Positions 1-12,356 of a stretch of 64,000 nt of DNA are shown here, one piece after another. Origin of the DNA: Sphingomonas kyeonggiensis (GTDB taxonomy: Bacteria; Pseudomonadota; Alphaproteobacteria; Sphingomonadales; Sphingomonadaceae); NCBI RefSeq assembly GCF_014196745.1, contig NZ_JACIEH010000001.1:1-64000 (forward strand), read 5' to 3'. Position 1 is the first letter of the stretch. Each line of letters opens with the position of its first letter. A program made the translations under genes and the position numbers. The notes under the pieces are model-generated. The model worked only from the letters and a program-made list of their open reading frames with translations. It was not told the DNA's origin and ran no database searches.

Positions 1-2
1 AC

Positions 3-1271
3 GGTTTCTCGCCTCGGGCGATAATCAGCAACCGCGGCTGGGCAATCCTCTTCGAGAGCGCAACCAAAGTCTGCGCGGTCAACATGGCGAGGTCCCATGT
101 TACAGCGACGTCATCCTGCCCCACTGACGCGCAGACCGTCACCTATGGGACCACGGCGGGCGTCTATTCCGGACCGCTGCTCACCTCGGTTACCAAAAGT
201 GGTCAGACGACCAGCTATTTCTACAATAGCAAGGACCATCTGAACTGCATCAAGGAGCCCGGCCAGTCGGTCTGCAAACTGCAGACCACCTATGCGGAGT
301 GCGCCAACGATCCGACGGTTTCGGGCGGGCAGCGGGACCTGCATCTGCACGACTATGTGACGAACCAGGTCGACGCTAGCGGAAAGACCTATGCGTTCAC
401 CTATTCCGCGACCGGAGTTTATTCGGTTGGTTGCCCCAAATGGCAGCACGATACCGATCCGGATTATCGACCTTTCCAGCAGTCGACGACCATGCTGACC
501 GAGAATGGCTCGGCTTCCAGTTCATTCGTGCTGGACATAAGCGGGCTGCCAGTCGCCATTGCCGATCCCCTGAATCGGGTCACTCATATCAGCCTCAAAT
601 TCAATGGAGGGGATTGGGGGCCATCGCTTCCGGATTCCACCGTTGTCGGTGTGTCCGCGGCGGAAGGAAATGGCGAAACCTACGACTATGACAATCGCGG
701 CAACCTGACCTCGAAGACCGTCAAGCCCAAGCCGAACTCCGGCCTGTCCGACCTGGTGACCAGCGCGAACTATCCGGGCAACTGCGGCAATGCCCTGACC
801 TGCAACAAGCCGACGAGCGTGACCGATCCGCGGTCGAACGCGACCAGCTATACCTATGACGCGACGCATGGCGGGGTGTTGACCGAGACGGCGCCGGCGG
901 ATGCGAACGGGATCCAGGCGGTCAAGCGCTACGCCTATGCGCAGCGTTATGCCTGGATCAAGAATGCGAGCGGCGGCTTCTCCCAGGCGGCGAGCCCGGT
1001 GTGGCTGCTGAGCGAGGAGCGTAGCTGCCGAGCGACGGCGACGGTGGGCAATGCGTGTGCCGGCGGCGCGGCGGACGAAGTGATCGTCGCCTACGATTAT
1101 GGCCCCAATACCGGCTCGGTCGGCAACAACCTCCTGCTTCGCGGGAAGACCGTCACCGCACAGGACTCAGACGGCGTTATCCGCAGCCTGCGTACCTGCT
1201 ACGGCTATGATCGGAATGGCCGCAAAATATGGGAAACGAGCCCGCGCGCCGGGCTGTCGGCCTGCTACTGA
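3..1271 (+). CDS. RHS/YD-repeat protein, 5'-truncated by window edge
   Basis: The reading frame is already open at the left edge, so at least 422 residues of a longer protein are visible; the first in-frame ATG at 84 is probably internal. The protein consists of YD-type repeats, for example [27 protein letters not shown] and [12 protein letters not shown], of the kind that wind into the beta-cocoon of RHS and Tc-toxin shells. It ends without an RHS core or toxin tip, only 11 bp before the start of a second RHS gene. The two probably form one shell split over two polypeptides, made from one transcript. The alternative is a once-continuous gene broken by a stop, but the following gene starts with its own signal peptide, which favours two genuine proteins. 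The RHS assignment is firm; the role is inferred. Confidence 0.85.
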   Translation, partial: GFSPRAIISNRGWAILFESATKVCAVNMARSHVTATSSCPTDAQTVTYGTTAGVYSGPLLTSVTKSGQTTSYFYNSKDHLNCIKEPGQSVCKLQTTYAECANDPTVSGGQRDLHLHDYVTNQVDASGKTYAFTYSATGVYSVGCPKWQHDTDPDYRPFQQSTTMLTENGSASSSFVLDISGLPVAIADPLNRVTHISLKFNGGDWGPSLPDSTVVGVSAAEGNGETYDYDNRGNLTSKTVKPKPNSGLSDLVTSANYPGNCGNALTCNKPTSVTDPRSNATSYTYDATHGGVLTETAPADANGIQAVKRYAYAQRYAWIKNASGGFSQAASPVWLLSEERSCRATATVGNACAGGAADEVIVAYDYGPNTGSVGNNLLLRGKTVTAQDSDGVIRSLRTCYGYDRNGRKIWETSPRAGLSACY

Positions 1272-1282
1272 AGGGGGATGGC

Positions 1283-3964
1283 ATGAACCGCATTTTGCTG
1301 GGGCTGCTCGCCTCTTTGACTCTGGTGCCGGCTACGGCGTTTGCACAGGCTTCGCCATCCGATTTCACCAGCGCAACACGCTATGACGCGGACGGGCGGG
1401 TAACCGGCACGATTGCGCCGGACCCGGACGGCTCAGGGTCGCTACATCATCTTGCCGTGCGTAACAGCTACGACCCAGCCGGCCGTTTGACCAAAGCCGA
1501 GAAGGGTGAACTCGCGAGCTGGCAGTCGGAAGATGTCGAGCCCAAGAACTGGACGGGCTTCACGATCCAGCAAACGGCAGAGACGATCTATGACGCAATG
1601 GACCGCAAGCTGGTCGAACAGGTTCGCGAAGGCGCGGCGGGGACGATCTATCAGCTGACGCAGTACAGCTATGACGCATTTGGCCGGCTGGAATGCACGG
1701 CGGTGCGGATGAACCCGGCGGCATTCGGCTCGCTGCCCGCGAGCGCCTGTACGCTAGGGACACAGGGTAGCCAGGGTGCGGACCGGATCACGCGCAACAT
1801 CTACGATGCCGCCGGCCAGCTGCTGCAGGTGCGCAAGGCAGTGGGTACGGGCCGGGAGCAGGCCTATGTCACCTACAGCTATACGACGAACGGCAAGCAG
1901 GAATATGTCGTCGATGCCAATGGCAACAAGGCGCGGCTGACCTATGACGGCTATGATCGCAAGGTGCAGTGGCAGTTCCCCTCGTCCAGCGCGCCGGGCA
2001 GCTATGAGGGCTCGACCCCGGCCAATGCGCTGGCGACGTCGGGTGCGGTCAATACGAACGACTATGAAGCCTATGGCTATGACGCCAATGGCAACCGGAC
2101 GAGCTTCCGCAAGCGCGACGCGCGGGTCTTCACCTATGGCTATGACGCGCTCGACCGGGTGACATCGAAGATCGTGCCGGACGCCTGTGTCGCTGGCTAT
2201 GCCTGCACCAGCGTGAATTCCAGCGCGACGCGCGATGTCTATTACAGCTATGACTTGCGAGGGCTGCAGACCGCAGCGCGCTTTGACAGCGCGAGCGGTG
2301 CGGACGCCGTGACCAACGGCTATGACGGGTTCGGACGCATCACTTCCAGCACAACTAGCATGGTGGGGGTGAGCCGGAGCCTGGGCTACCAATATGACGC
2401 CGGTGGCAATCGGGCGCGTATCACCCACCCTGACGGCAACTACTTCACCTACGCCTATGACGGCCTGGATCGACCAAGCGACGCTTACGAGAGTGGGATA
2501 TACCAGCGGCTGCACTTCGATTGGGACAGTCAGGGACGCCGGTGGGGTGAGTGGCGAGGTACGGTCTTTTCTTCCTACGGCTTCGATCAGATCTCACGGC
2601 TGGCGAGCATCAACCATAATCTGGCGGGCTCGTCGTACGATGTCACGACGAACTTCAGTTACAATCCGGCAAGTCAGATCGTCAGCAAGGCCCGTACGAA
2701 TGACAGTTACGCATTCACAAGTTATGTGAATGTCGACCGGCCCTATACCCCGAACGGCCTCAATCAATATGCAGCCGTGGCCGGGAGCAGCTTCACCTAT
2801 GACGCCAACGGCAACCTGATTGCCGATACCGGCACCAGCTATGCCTATGATGCCGAGAACCGGCTTGTGGCGACGTCAGCGGGCGTAGCCCTGGTCTATG
2901 ATCCGCTTGGCCGCCTGTACCAGGTCTACCGGGGCGGCGTCAGCGATACCCGCTTCCTCTACGATGGCGACCAGCTCACTGTCGAATATGACGGAGCGGG
3001 CAATCTGCTCCGACGCTACCTCCACGGTACGGGCGAGGACGATCCCATGCTCTGGTGGGAGGGTGCAACGCTCGCGGACCAACGCAGCATGCAGGTCGAT
3101 CACCAGGGCTCGGTCGTGTCGATCGCGGATGCCGCCGGCAACGCCACCGCAATCTATCGCTATGATGAATATGGCATCCCTGGCGCCAACCAGACAGGCC
3201 GCTTCCAGTACACCGGCCAAGCATGGATCCCCGAGCTGGGCATGTACTACTACAAGGCCCGCATCTACTCGCCGACGTTAGGCCGCTTCCTGCAGACCGA
3301 CCCGATCGGGTATGACGATCAGGTTAATCTATATGCATATGTTTCTAATGATCCACTGAATAAGAATGACCCAAGCGGGTTAAGTGATCTTGATTTATTG
3401 TCTAGAAATTCGGAGTCAACCGAGGCCGAGAAGAGGCTGGCACGTGCTTTCGACCTCCCCGGAGTCTTCTCCGTTGTTGCGCATGGCGGAAATGATGGCC
3501 ACGGTGCTTGGGGGGTAAACAAGCAAATTTCGCCCACCACTGGAATTCCGGTAAGAGTTGGCACCCTAGCGGCTGGCATAATGCAGGCTTCTGGGGGAAG
3601 CAGGCAGCCTATTGCTTTGATGGCATGCTGGGCGGCGCTTGGAGGTAAGGGTAGTTATGCGGCGGCACTGGCTGCGATAACCCATCGAGCGGTAATGGCT
3701 TCGACTGGCTTGAATCATTGGAGCCGAGAAACTGGATCGAATATAATTGTAATAACACCAAGTAGTGGCGAAGAATGGAAAGTTTTCCGTGGTAGCTTTG
3801 CTGATTTTGGTTTCAATATCCCTTCCAGGGCAAAGGTGAATGGTTCGATGACTTATAACACAAAAACCGGAGAGGCCACCTTATCATACTCTTATGTTCG
3901 TACTGGATCTAGGATAGCTACAACGGAAACGGCAACAGCTACTTCCACGAAGAAGGACGAGTAA
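1283..3964 (+). CDS. Secreted RHS repeat-associated core protein with variable C-terminal toxin-like tip
   Basis: The protein has 893 aa. I chose ATG 1283 because it opens a clear signal peptide ([21 protein letters not shown], cleaved after AFA) behind a GGGGG stretch; upstream in-frame starts would bury it. Residues of about 25-600 are YD repeats. The RHS core follows at about 600-700 ([48 protein letters not shown]). The last 190 or so residues, after NKNDPSG, are an unrelated tip. Coding for this tip is much richer in A+T than the shell, as expected where polymorphic-toxin tips are exchanged. The tip has VVAHGG and, about 60 residues later, IALMACWA. A His-Gly plus a Cys after a hydrophobic strand is the signature spacing of caspase-fold (CHAT or MARTX-CPD-like) peptidases. 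The peptidase idea is inference; the RHS core is certain. A small gene begins 2 bp downstream. Confidence 0.9.
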   Translation: MNRILLGLLASLTLVPATAFAQASPSDFTSATRYDADGRVTGTIAPDPDGSGSLHHLAVRNSYDPAGRLTKAEKGELASWQSEDVEPKNWTGFTIQQTAETIYDAMDRKLVEQVREGAAGTIYQLTQYSYDAFGRLECTAVRMNPAAFGSLPASACTLGTQGSQGADRITRNIYDAAGQLLQVRKAVGTGREQAYVTYSYTTNGKQEYVVDANGNKARLTYDGYDRKVQWQFPSSSAPGSYEGSTPANALATSGAVNTNDYEAYGYDANGNRTSFRKRDARVFTYGYDALDRVTSKIVPDACVAGYACTSVNSSATRDVYYSYDLRGLQTAARFDSASGADAVTNGYDGFGRITSSTTSMVGVSRSLGYQYDAGGNRARITHPDGNYFTYAYDGLDRPSDAYESGIYQRLHFDWDSQGRRWGEWRGTVFSSYGFDQISRLASINHNLAGSSYDVTTNFSYNPASQIVSKARTNDSYAFTSYVNVDRPYTPNGLNQYAAVAGSSFTYDANGNLIADTGTSYAYDAENRLVATSAGVALVYDPLGRLYQVYRGGVSDTRFLYDGDQLTVEYDGAGNLLRRYLHGTGEDDPMLWWEGATLADQRSMQVDHQGSVVSIADAAGNATAIYRYDEYGIPGANQTGRFQYTGQAWIPELGMYYYKARIYSPTLGRFLQTDPIGYDDQVNLYAYVSNDPLNKNDPSGLSDLDLLSRNSESTEAEKRLARAFDLPGVFSVVAHGGNDGHGAWGVNKQISPTTGIPVRVGTLAAGIMQASGGSRQPIALMACWAALGGKGSYAAALAAITHRAVMASTGLNHWSRETGSNIIVITPSSGEEWKVFRGSFADFGFNIPSRAKVNGSMTYNTKTGEATLSYSYVRTGSRIATTETATATSTKKDE

Positions 3965-3966
3965 TA

Positions 3967-4401
3967 ATGGAGGTGAAATTAAGAAAATATTTAATGTTAT
4001 TTGTCGCGTCATCTATTATTTTTTTTGGCGTTCTTTTTGCCATTAGAGGCAGTGAAAATCGCGATCACACTAAGGCAGGATGCGCAGGCCCAGCGGGCTC
4101 ATTCCGTTGCGATGGCAGTCGCATGTCGACTGAGAGCGTAGCCGATATGGAAAAAAAGGCCTTTAGGGGGGACAACAAGGCAGCATTCTATTTGTACGCA
4201 TATTATACATCTATTGATCAAAGCGATAGCGCGGCGAAGTGGCTAGACATGGCGGCAAGAAGAGGTAGTTGTCGATCAATACTTGCGAAGATTTCTGAGT
4301 ATGAGGATATAAAAGATAAAATTAAAATTCAAGAATGGAATGATATGAAAGAAAAATTCAAGTGTAATGATAAAAAATTCATAGAAGAAGTTGATTCATG
4401 A
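3967..4401 (+). CDS. Small membrane-anchored protein, candidate immunity protein for the RHS tip
   Basis: The protein has 144 aa and I do not recognise its family. It starts 2 bp after the RHS stop and so is almost certainly co-translated with it. One N-terminal transmembrane segment (about residues 8-26, LMLFVASSIIFFGVLFAI) is followed by a hydrophilic, Lys/Glu-rich domain. That domain has two Cys before residue 50, and a stretch AAFYLYAYYTS...AAKWLDMAARRGS that looks like a single Sel1/TPR-type helical repeat. Base composition is strikingly A+T-rich compared with the rest of the window, matching the toxin tip and suggesting joint acquisition. Size, position, composition and anchoring fit an immunity protein guarding the envelope or cytoplasm against the upstream tip. 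This is inference from context only. Confidence 0.55.
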   Translation: MEVKLRKYLMLFVASSIIFFGVLFAIRGSENRDHTKAGCAGPAGSFRCDGSRMSTESVADMEKKAFRGDNKAAFYLYAYYTSIDQSDSAAKWLDMAARRGSCRSILAKISEYEDIKDKIKIQEWNDMKEKFKCNDKKFIEEVDS

Positions 4402-4702
4402 GCGAAGGTTTAAATATTGCTAAGGTAATTATGCGCGCCATACGACTATAATTTATTGAAGTAAAATCCTTTCAGGCAATAGCATGCCATCTTATATTAG
4501 GGATATTCTGGAGGTCTGTGGGGGCGTTGCTCGTTGTCGGCTTAATTGTGGCGAGCGCTCGTAGCGACTAGGATCGTCCCTGATCGGCATTTGGGTGGAG
4601 CCAGACGCTGCGGGTCATGGTTGGGCGCTGCGCTTGGCTATCTTCCCACCGCTAATTCCCCACAATGCCACCAATCAAGAAGGCGTTGGAGGCGTGGTGC
4701 GG
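4402..4702. other. Intergenic gap between the RHS module and the integrase
   Basis: No convincing gene is present. The first 100 bases continue the A+T-rich composition of the RHS tip, and after about 4500 the sequence returns to the chromosomal average. The short open frame over 4546-4845 runs into the integrase on the other strand and has no ribosome binding site or recognisable protein. I found no tRNA or clear terminator. Confidence 0.5.
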
Positions 4703-5857
4703 TCAAATCTTCGCCGCTCCTTTCACATACTTGGCCCATGATTCCATCAACCGGCGCCGTCTTTCGAAGAAATCGGTACGCCGGTAGGCTGCCTCCACTC
4801 GATCGATCAACTTGTGAGCCAAAGCCTTGTCGACCACCTCTTTAGGGACCTTCGTCTTCTCGGCGGCCCAGTCGGTGAAGCTGCTACGGAACCCGTGAAC
4901 TGTGATCTTTTCCAGACCAAAGTCTCGGAGAACCTTGGTCATCGTCATGTCGCTGAGCGGGCGAAGTCCGTCCGTCGAAAATGCCAGCCCATGGTCTTCC
5001 GACCGTAACCTCCAGCGCCGCCTCAATAGCTCTATTACTGGCGGTGTCAGAGGAACCACGTGCAATTTCTTCATTTTCATTCGGGCCGGCGGGATTGACC
5101 AGGTTGCAGCTTGGAGATCGAACTCCGGCCATGTCGCATGGCGCGTTTCTCCTGACCGGGCGGCTGTGAAGATGGTGAACATTAATGCATCGCGTCCCGG
5201 CGTTTCTGGCAAGGCTTGGAGGCGCGCATAGAATGCCGGAACATCTGCGTAGGGCATGGCTTCAAAATGCCCTTCATCCGCAGGTTGCTTGGGCAATCCC
5301 TTTGTTACCGAGCGCAGCGCTGCTTCATGTGGGCACCACCCCTCAATATGGGCGTAATCCAGCACGGTCCCGATGCGCTGCAACGCTCTGCGCGCGGTTT
5401 CGGGGGTTTTCATCCAGATCGGCGCGAGGGCATCTCGCACCATCACGCTCGTAATTTCATCGACCCTTCTGTCCCCGATCCATGGGAAGATGTGCCGATC
5501 GAGGGACGCAAGCCATGAGTCGCTGTGGCGCTTGTTCGCCCACCCGCCTTTGATGGCCATGTGGCACGAACGGGCTGTCTCACTGAAAGTGGGTACCGTC
5601 TTTGCAGCCGCCTTGGCCGTCCTGACACTCTCTCCACTCTTGAGCTTGGCTCGAAATTCCGACGCCTTCGCACGAGCCTGCGACAAGGACACCTTGTCAG
5701 CGGCTCCCAATCCGAAATCTTGGCGCTTGCCCTCAACCTGGGCTCGAAGCACCCATGCACGGGATCCGCTATCTCTGACGACGAGATAAAGCCCGCGGCC
5801 ATCGGCATGGCGGCCGGGCCTGGCATTTTTAACCTGAAGCGCTGTTAAGCCAGACAT
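4703..5857 (-). CDS. Site-specific tyrosine recombinase / phage-type integrase (DUF4102 arm-binding N-terminus)
   Basis: The protein has 384 aa. I chose ATG 5857 because GGAAGG lies 8 bases upstream and the protein then begins MSGLTALQVKNARPGRHADG, the usual N-terminus of P4-type integrases. The DUF4102-like arm-binding domain occupies about 1-90 (DGRGLYLVVRDSGSRAWVLR), a SAM-like core-binding domain about 95-180, and the catalytic domain follows. The catalytic set is visible: Arg in TAARSGETRHA, His-x-x-Arg in HGFRSSFTDWA, His in ALAHKLIDRV and the nucleophilic Tyr in VEAAYRRTDFF. It integrates or excises a mobile element by strand exchange at an att site. It points away from the kinase operon and lies beside the RHS module, so it may have carried that module. 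No excisionase or second att site is visible. Confidence 0.93.
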   Translation of the reverse strand: MSGLTALQVKNARPGRHADGRGLYLVVRDSGSRAWVLRAQVEGKRQDFGLGAADKVSLSQARAKASEFRAKLKSGESVRTAKAAAKTVPTFSETARSCHMAIKGGWANKRHSDSWLASLDRHIFPWIGDRRVDEITSVMVRDALAPIWMKTPETARRALQRIGTVLDYAHIEGWCPHEAALRSVTKGLPKQPADEGHFEAMPYADVPAFYARLQALPETPGRDALMFTIFTAARSGETRHATWPEFDLQAATWSIPPARMKMKKLHVVPLTPPVIELLRRRWRLRSEDHGLAFSTDGLRPLSDMTMTKVLRDFGLEKITVHGFRSSFTDWAAEKTKVPKEVVDKALAHKLIDRVEAAYRRTDFFERRRRLMESWAKYVKGAAKI

Positions 5858-5871
5858 TCTTTGATCCTTCC

Positions 5872-5914
5872 GTCCCACATTTCGTCCCACATTTCGCATT
5901 GGAAGATGTGGGAC
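5872..5914. repeat. Iterated GTCCCACAT repeats upstream of the integrase
   Basis: GTCCCACATTT occurs twice in direct orientation (5872-5882 and 5884-5894). The inverted copy ATGTGGGAC is at 5906-5914, giving a 9-bp inverted repeat around a 13-base spacer. The block lies immediately before the integrase start. Such iterons next to a tyrosine recombinase are usually its arm-type binding sites or its own operator. The sequence is directly seen; the role is inferred. Confidence 0.6.
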
Positions 5915-6264
5915 TGGATGGAGCAGCCAGAAATTGAGAATGGATCACAATCTTTTTAATTCAAAGGGTTAGGGATGTTCTGGCTTTTCCCGAGACGTAC
6001 TATTTACAGACCTCAGCTCCACCAGCCGCCCTTTTCCCCCGACAGACTGAACCGACCAGCCATCGCTGAGCCGCGCCATTTTGCGCCCGGATATCGCCGT
6101 CCCGATTCGGGCGGCCGTCCCAAATTACGCAATTTCCTGGAACCAAAGCTTTCCCTGCGCGTTGCGCCGGGCGGCGTCGTTCGGCGCCGATCTGTGTTGC
6201 GATCCCCGGAAGCTGTTGGAATAACGCGGCAATTTCATGGGCTTGCCTTAGAAGACGGGGTTTG
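5915..6264. other. Intergenic gap between integrase and kinase operon; possible element boundary
   Basis: There is no supported gene; a 96-codon frame (5975-6265) runs to the start of the kinase but has no homology-like features. At 6014-6024 the sequence CAGCTCCACCA equals the 3' end typical of bacterial tmRNA, a common integrase target. However, no T-arm can be folded upstream, so it would at most be a remnant attachment core. The rest should contain the promoter of the downstream operon, but I see no strong -35/-10 pair. Confidence 0.35.
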
Positions 6265-9353
<3,089 letters not shown>

Positions 9354-9357
<4 letters not shown>

Positions 9358-10229
9358 GCGAGGCGGAGGTGCTGGATCCGGTCGTGGAGATCGAGCTGGA
9401 GCTGATGCTCGAGGCGGTGTGGCGGCGCTATCACTACGACTTTCGCGGCTATTCGCGCGGATCGCTGCGGCGGCGGCTCGATCGGGCGCAATCGCGCTTC
9501 GGTTGTGCGAGCCTGTCCGAGCTGCAGGGGCGGGTGCTGCGCGATCCGGTGCTGTTCGGCGAACTGATGGGCTTCCTCACCATCCAGGTGAGCGAGATGT
9601 TCCGCGATCCCGCCTATTTCCGCGCCATCCGCGAGCAGGTGGTGCCGCATCTGCGCACTTTCCCCTCGCTCAAGGTGTGGATCGCGGGCTGCGCCAATGG
9701 CGAGGAGTTCTATTCGCTGGCCATCCTGTTCCGCGAAGAGGGGCTGGAGGAGCGGACGATCTTCTATTGCACCGACATCAGCCCGGCGGCGCTCGAACGG
9801 GCGGAGGCGGGGGTCTATGATCTCGACCGGATCGCGCTGTTCACCGAGAACCACCGTGCGTCGGGCGGCAAGGGCTCGCTCTCCGACCATTACACCGCCG
9901 GCTATGGCCGGGTGGTGTTCGACAAGAGCCTGCGCGCCCGGGCGGTGTTCGCCGAGCACAACCTCGCCAGCGACCAGGTGTTCGCCGAGGCGCATCTGGT
10001 CTCCAGCCGCAACGTGCTGATCTATTTCGACCGCGACCTGCAGGACCGCGCGCTCGGCCTGTTCGGGCAGAGCCTCGTGCGCGGCGGCTTCCTGGGGCTG
10101 GGATCGAAGGAGAATCTGCGCTTCTCGGCCTATAGCGACGCCTTTGCCGACTTCGACCCGGCCGAGAAGATATACCGCCGCAACATCATGCCGATAGCAG
10201 CGACGGGGCCTGCCCATGTCCTTGCCTGA
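9354..10229 (+). CDS. CheR-type protein-glutamate O-methyltransferase
   Basis: The protein has 291 aa. I chose ATG 9354 because it overlaps the kinase stop by 4 bp and gives a full CheR N-domain. It transfers a methyl group from SAM to glutamates of chemoreceptor-like proteins. Visible signatures are the basic helix YSRGSLRRRLDR of the N-domain (about 15-70), VSEMFRDPAYFRAIRE, and the SAM-binding loop VWIAGCANGEEFYSLAILF. The latter varies the usual GCSTGEE. CTDISPAALERA and SSRNVLIYFD follow. No MCP, CheB, CheW or CheA is present in the window, so it probably acts within this kinase operon rather than in flagellar chemotaxis. It overlaps the next gene by 14 bp. Confidence 0.92.
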
Positions 10230-12036
10230 AACCGTCAAGATCCTCGTCGTTGACGATGTCGAGAAGAACCTGATCGCGATGGACGCGCTGCTGCGTCGCG
10301 ATGGGGTGGAGATATTGCAGGCGCCCTCCGGCCCCGCAGCGCTCGAGCTGCTGCTCCGGCATGATGTCGCGCTGGCGCTGCTCGATGTGCAGATGCCCGG
10401 CATGGACGGGTATGAGCTGGCCGAGCTGATGCGCGGGACCGAGCGCACCCGGCGGGTTCCGATCATCTTCGTGACGGCAGTTGCCACCGACGAGCGGCGG
10501 CGGTTCCGCGGCTATGAGGCCGGGGCGGTCGACTATCTGTTCAAGCCGGTCGATCCGCAGATCGTGCGCAACAAGGTCGACATCTTCGTCGAGCTTGCCC
10601 GCCAGCGGCTCGAGATCGCCCGCCAGCGCGACCAGCTCGCCGCGGCGCTGGGCCGCATCCAGGCGCATAGCGACAACAGCCCGCTCGCCATCGTCGAGTT
10701 CGACGCCGAGCTGCGCGTGATCGGCTGGTCGAACGGCGCCGAGCGGCTGTTCGGCTGGAGCGCCGCGGAAGTACTGGGCCGGCGCGCCGCGAAGCTCGAC
10801 TGGCTCGATCCCGCCAATGGCGAGGCGGTGGAGACGGTGCTCGGCCAGATGATCGCGGGGCACGAGCTGCGCCGGGTCGAGACGCTCAGCGCGAACGACA
10901 AGCGCGGCAATCTGCTCGAGTGCGAATGCTATTGCTCGGCGCTGTTCGAGGGCAGCCGGCCGGTCTCGGTCAGCGTCCAGATCCTCGACGTGACCGAGCG
11001 CAAGCGCGCCGAGGCGACGCAGCGGCTGCTGATCGGCGAGCTCAACCACCGGGTGAAGAACACGCTCGCCTCGGTCCAGGCGATCGCGACGCAGACGCTG
11101 CGCCACACCGCCGGGCCGGCCGAGTTCGCGCCGACCTTCATCGGCCGCATCCATGCGCTCGCCCGCGCCCATTCGCTGCTCAGTGCGACGACCTGGCAGG
11201 GCGCCAAGCTGCGCGAGCTGATCGAGGGCCAGCTCCAGCTCGGCACGATCGATCCGCAGCGGCTGCGCTTCACCGGGCCCGAGATCGAGCTGTCGCCCGA
11301 ACCGGCGCTGCACCTCGCGCTGGTGCTCCACGAGCTGGGCACCAACGCCAACAAATATGGCGCGCTGTCGAACGAGCGCGGGCAGGTGCGGCTGGAGTGG
11401 CGGCTGAACGGCACGATGCTCGAGCTGGAATGGGCGGAGAGCGGCGGCCCCGAAGTGGCGCAGCCGGAGCGGCGCGGCTTCGGCACCGCGCTGATCGAGC
11501 GCAGCCTGAAGGCCGAGGGCGGATCGGCGACGGCGACCTTCTCGCCCGAGGGGCTCCGCTGGATCCTGACCATTCCGCATGCCGGCGGCGCGGCGGGCCT
11601 GTCCACGCCGCGCGCGGCCGGTGAGGAAGAGCGCTGGGCCAGCGGCGCCGCTGCCGCCGTGGCATCGATCGCCGGCAAGCGCTTCGCGATCATCGAGGAC
11701 GAGCCGCTGGTCGCGCTCGAGCTGGCATCGATCTTGGCGGATGCCGGGGTCGAGGTGGTCGGTCCCGCCGCGACGGCCGAGCATGCCCGGGCGATCATCG
11801 AAGGCGGAGCGATCGACGGCGCTCTGCTCGACGGGAACCTGCAGGGCGCCAGCGTCGAGGCGATCGCATCGGCGCTCGATGCGCGCGGCGTGCCGTTCGC
11901 GTTCGTCAGCGGCTATGGCCGCGACCATCTGCCCGATGGCTTTGCCGGGGTTCCGGCGATCGGCAAGCCGTTCAACCCCGCCGAGATCATCGCGGTGGCG
12001 GAGGCGCTGCTGCGCGGCCGGCCGGTCCCCGCCTAG
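10216..12036 (+). CDS. Receiver-PAS-HWE histidine kinase-receiver signalling protein
   Basis: The protein has 606 aa. ATG 10216 lies inside the end of cheR (14-bp overlap). An N-terminal receiver (1-125) has Asp 57 in ALLDVQMPGMDGYEL and Lys in FKPVDPQ. A PAS domain spans about 150-270 (IVEFDAELRVIGWSNGAERLFGWS). The HWE/HisKA_2 dimerisation box LNHRVKNTLASVQAIATQ has the phospho-His near 278. An ATPase with LHELGTNANKYGAL and GFGTALIERSL follows to about 465. A C-terminal receiver has Asp near 539 (GALLDGNLQG). Receiver-fronted HWE kinases often form branches of the alphaproteobacterial general stress response or are fed by an upstream hybrid kinase. Here the coupled hybrid kinase is the obvious phosphodonor. 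That partnership is inference from gene order. Confidence 0.92.
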   Translation: MSLPETVKILVVDDVEKNLIAMDALLRRDGVEILQAPSGPAALELLLRHDVALALLDVQMPGMDGYELAELMRGTERTRRVPIIFVTAVATDERRRFRGYEAGAVDYLFKPVDPQIVRNKVDIFVELARQRLEIARQRDQLAAALGRIQAHSDNSPLAIVEFDAELRVIGWSNGAERLFGWSAAEVLGRRAAKLDWLDPANGEAVETVLGQMIAGHELRRVETLSANDKRGNLLECECYCSALFEGSRPVSVSVQILDVTERKRAEATQRLLIGELNHRVKNTLASVQAIATQTLRHTAGPAEFAPTFIGRIHALARAHSLLSATTWQGAKLRELIEGQLQLGTIDPQRLRFTGPEIELSPEPALHLALVLHELGTNANKYGALSNERGQVRLEWRLNGTMLELEWAESGGPEVAQPERRGFGTALIERSLKAEGGSATATFSPEGLRWILTIPHAGGAAGLSTPRAAGEEERWASGAAAAVASIAGKRFAIIEDEPLVALELASILADAGVEVVGPAATAEHARAIIEGGAIDGALLDGNLQGASVEAIASALDARGVPFAFVSGYGRDHLPDGFAGVPAIGKPFNPAEIIAVAEALLRGRPVPA

Positions 12037-12356
12037 ACGAAGGGCGCGAGCAGTACCATCAGCGCGGCGACGGGCACCACGGCGCGGGGCACCGCCGGGC
12101 GGTAGGTCAGCCCGAGCAGGAGGATCGCGCTGACCAGCGGGACCAGGCCGAACCACAGGACGAGCGCCTGGCCACCGTCGTGCGCGAAGATCGCGAGCAG
12201 GGCCGAGAGCGCCACCAATGCCCAGCCCCAGCGTGCCGGATGGCGGAGCGCGGCAAGCTTCGCCTGCGCGGCGAGCAGCGGTGGGGCGTGGCGCGACATG
12301 CCGGCGGCGAGCGCGAACATGCCGAGATAGAGCAGGCCGGTGATTGCTAGGGTCAT
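12033..12356 (-). CDS. DUF3325 family small membrane protein of an iron-uptake operon
   Basis: The protein has 107 aa and three to four predicted membrane helices (LYLGMFALAAGMSRHAPPL, WALVALSALLAIF, LVPLVSAILLLGLTY, VVPVAALMVLLAP). Size and sequence match the DUF3325 family, whose genes sit beside PepSY and DUF3649 genes and TonB siderophore receptors. That is exactly the context here. The biochemical role is not known. Its start overlaps the stop of the PepSY gene (ATGA). It converges on the kinase operon, overlapping its stop by 4 bp. Confidence 0.8.
   Translation of the reverse strand: MTLAITGLLYLGMFALAAGMSRHAPPLLAAQAKLAALRHPARWGWALVALSALLAIFAHDGGQALVLWFGLVPLVSAILLLGLTYRPAVPRAVVPVAALMVLLAPFV

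Noticed and set aside
4546..4845. 99-codon plus-strand frame near the integrase end
   Set aside because: Runs antisense into the integrase C-terminus, which contains the catalytic Tyr region; no start signal.
6014..6024. CAGCTCCACCA as the 3' end of a tmRNA or tRNA
   Set aside because: No T-stem and loop can be folded upstream and no matching acceptor 5' strand is seen. At most it is an attachment-site remnant, so no RNA gene is reported.
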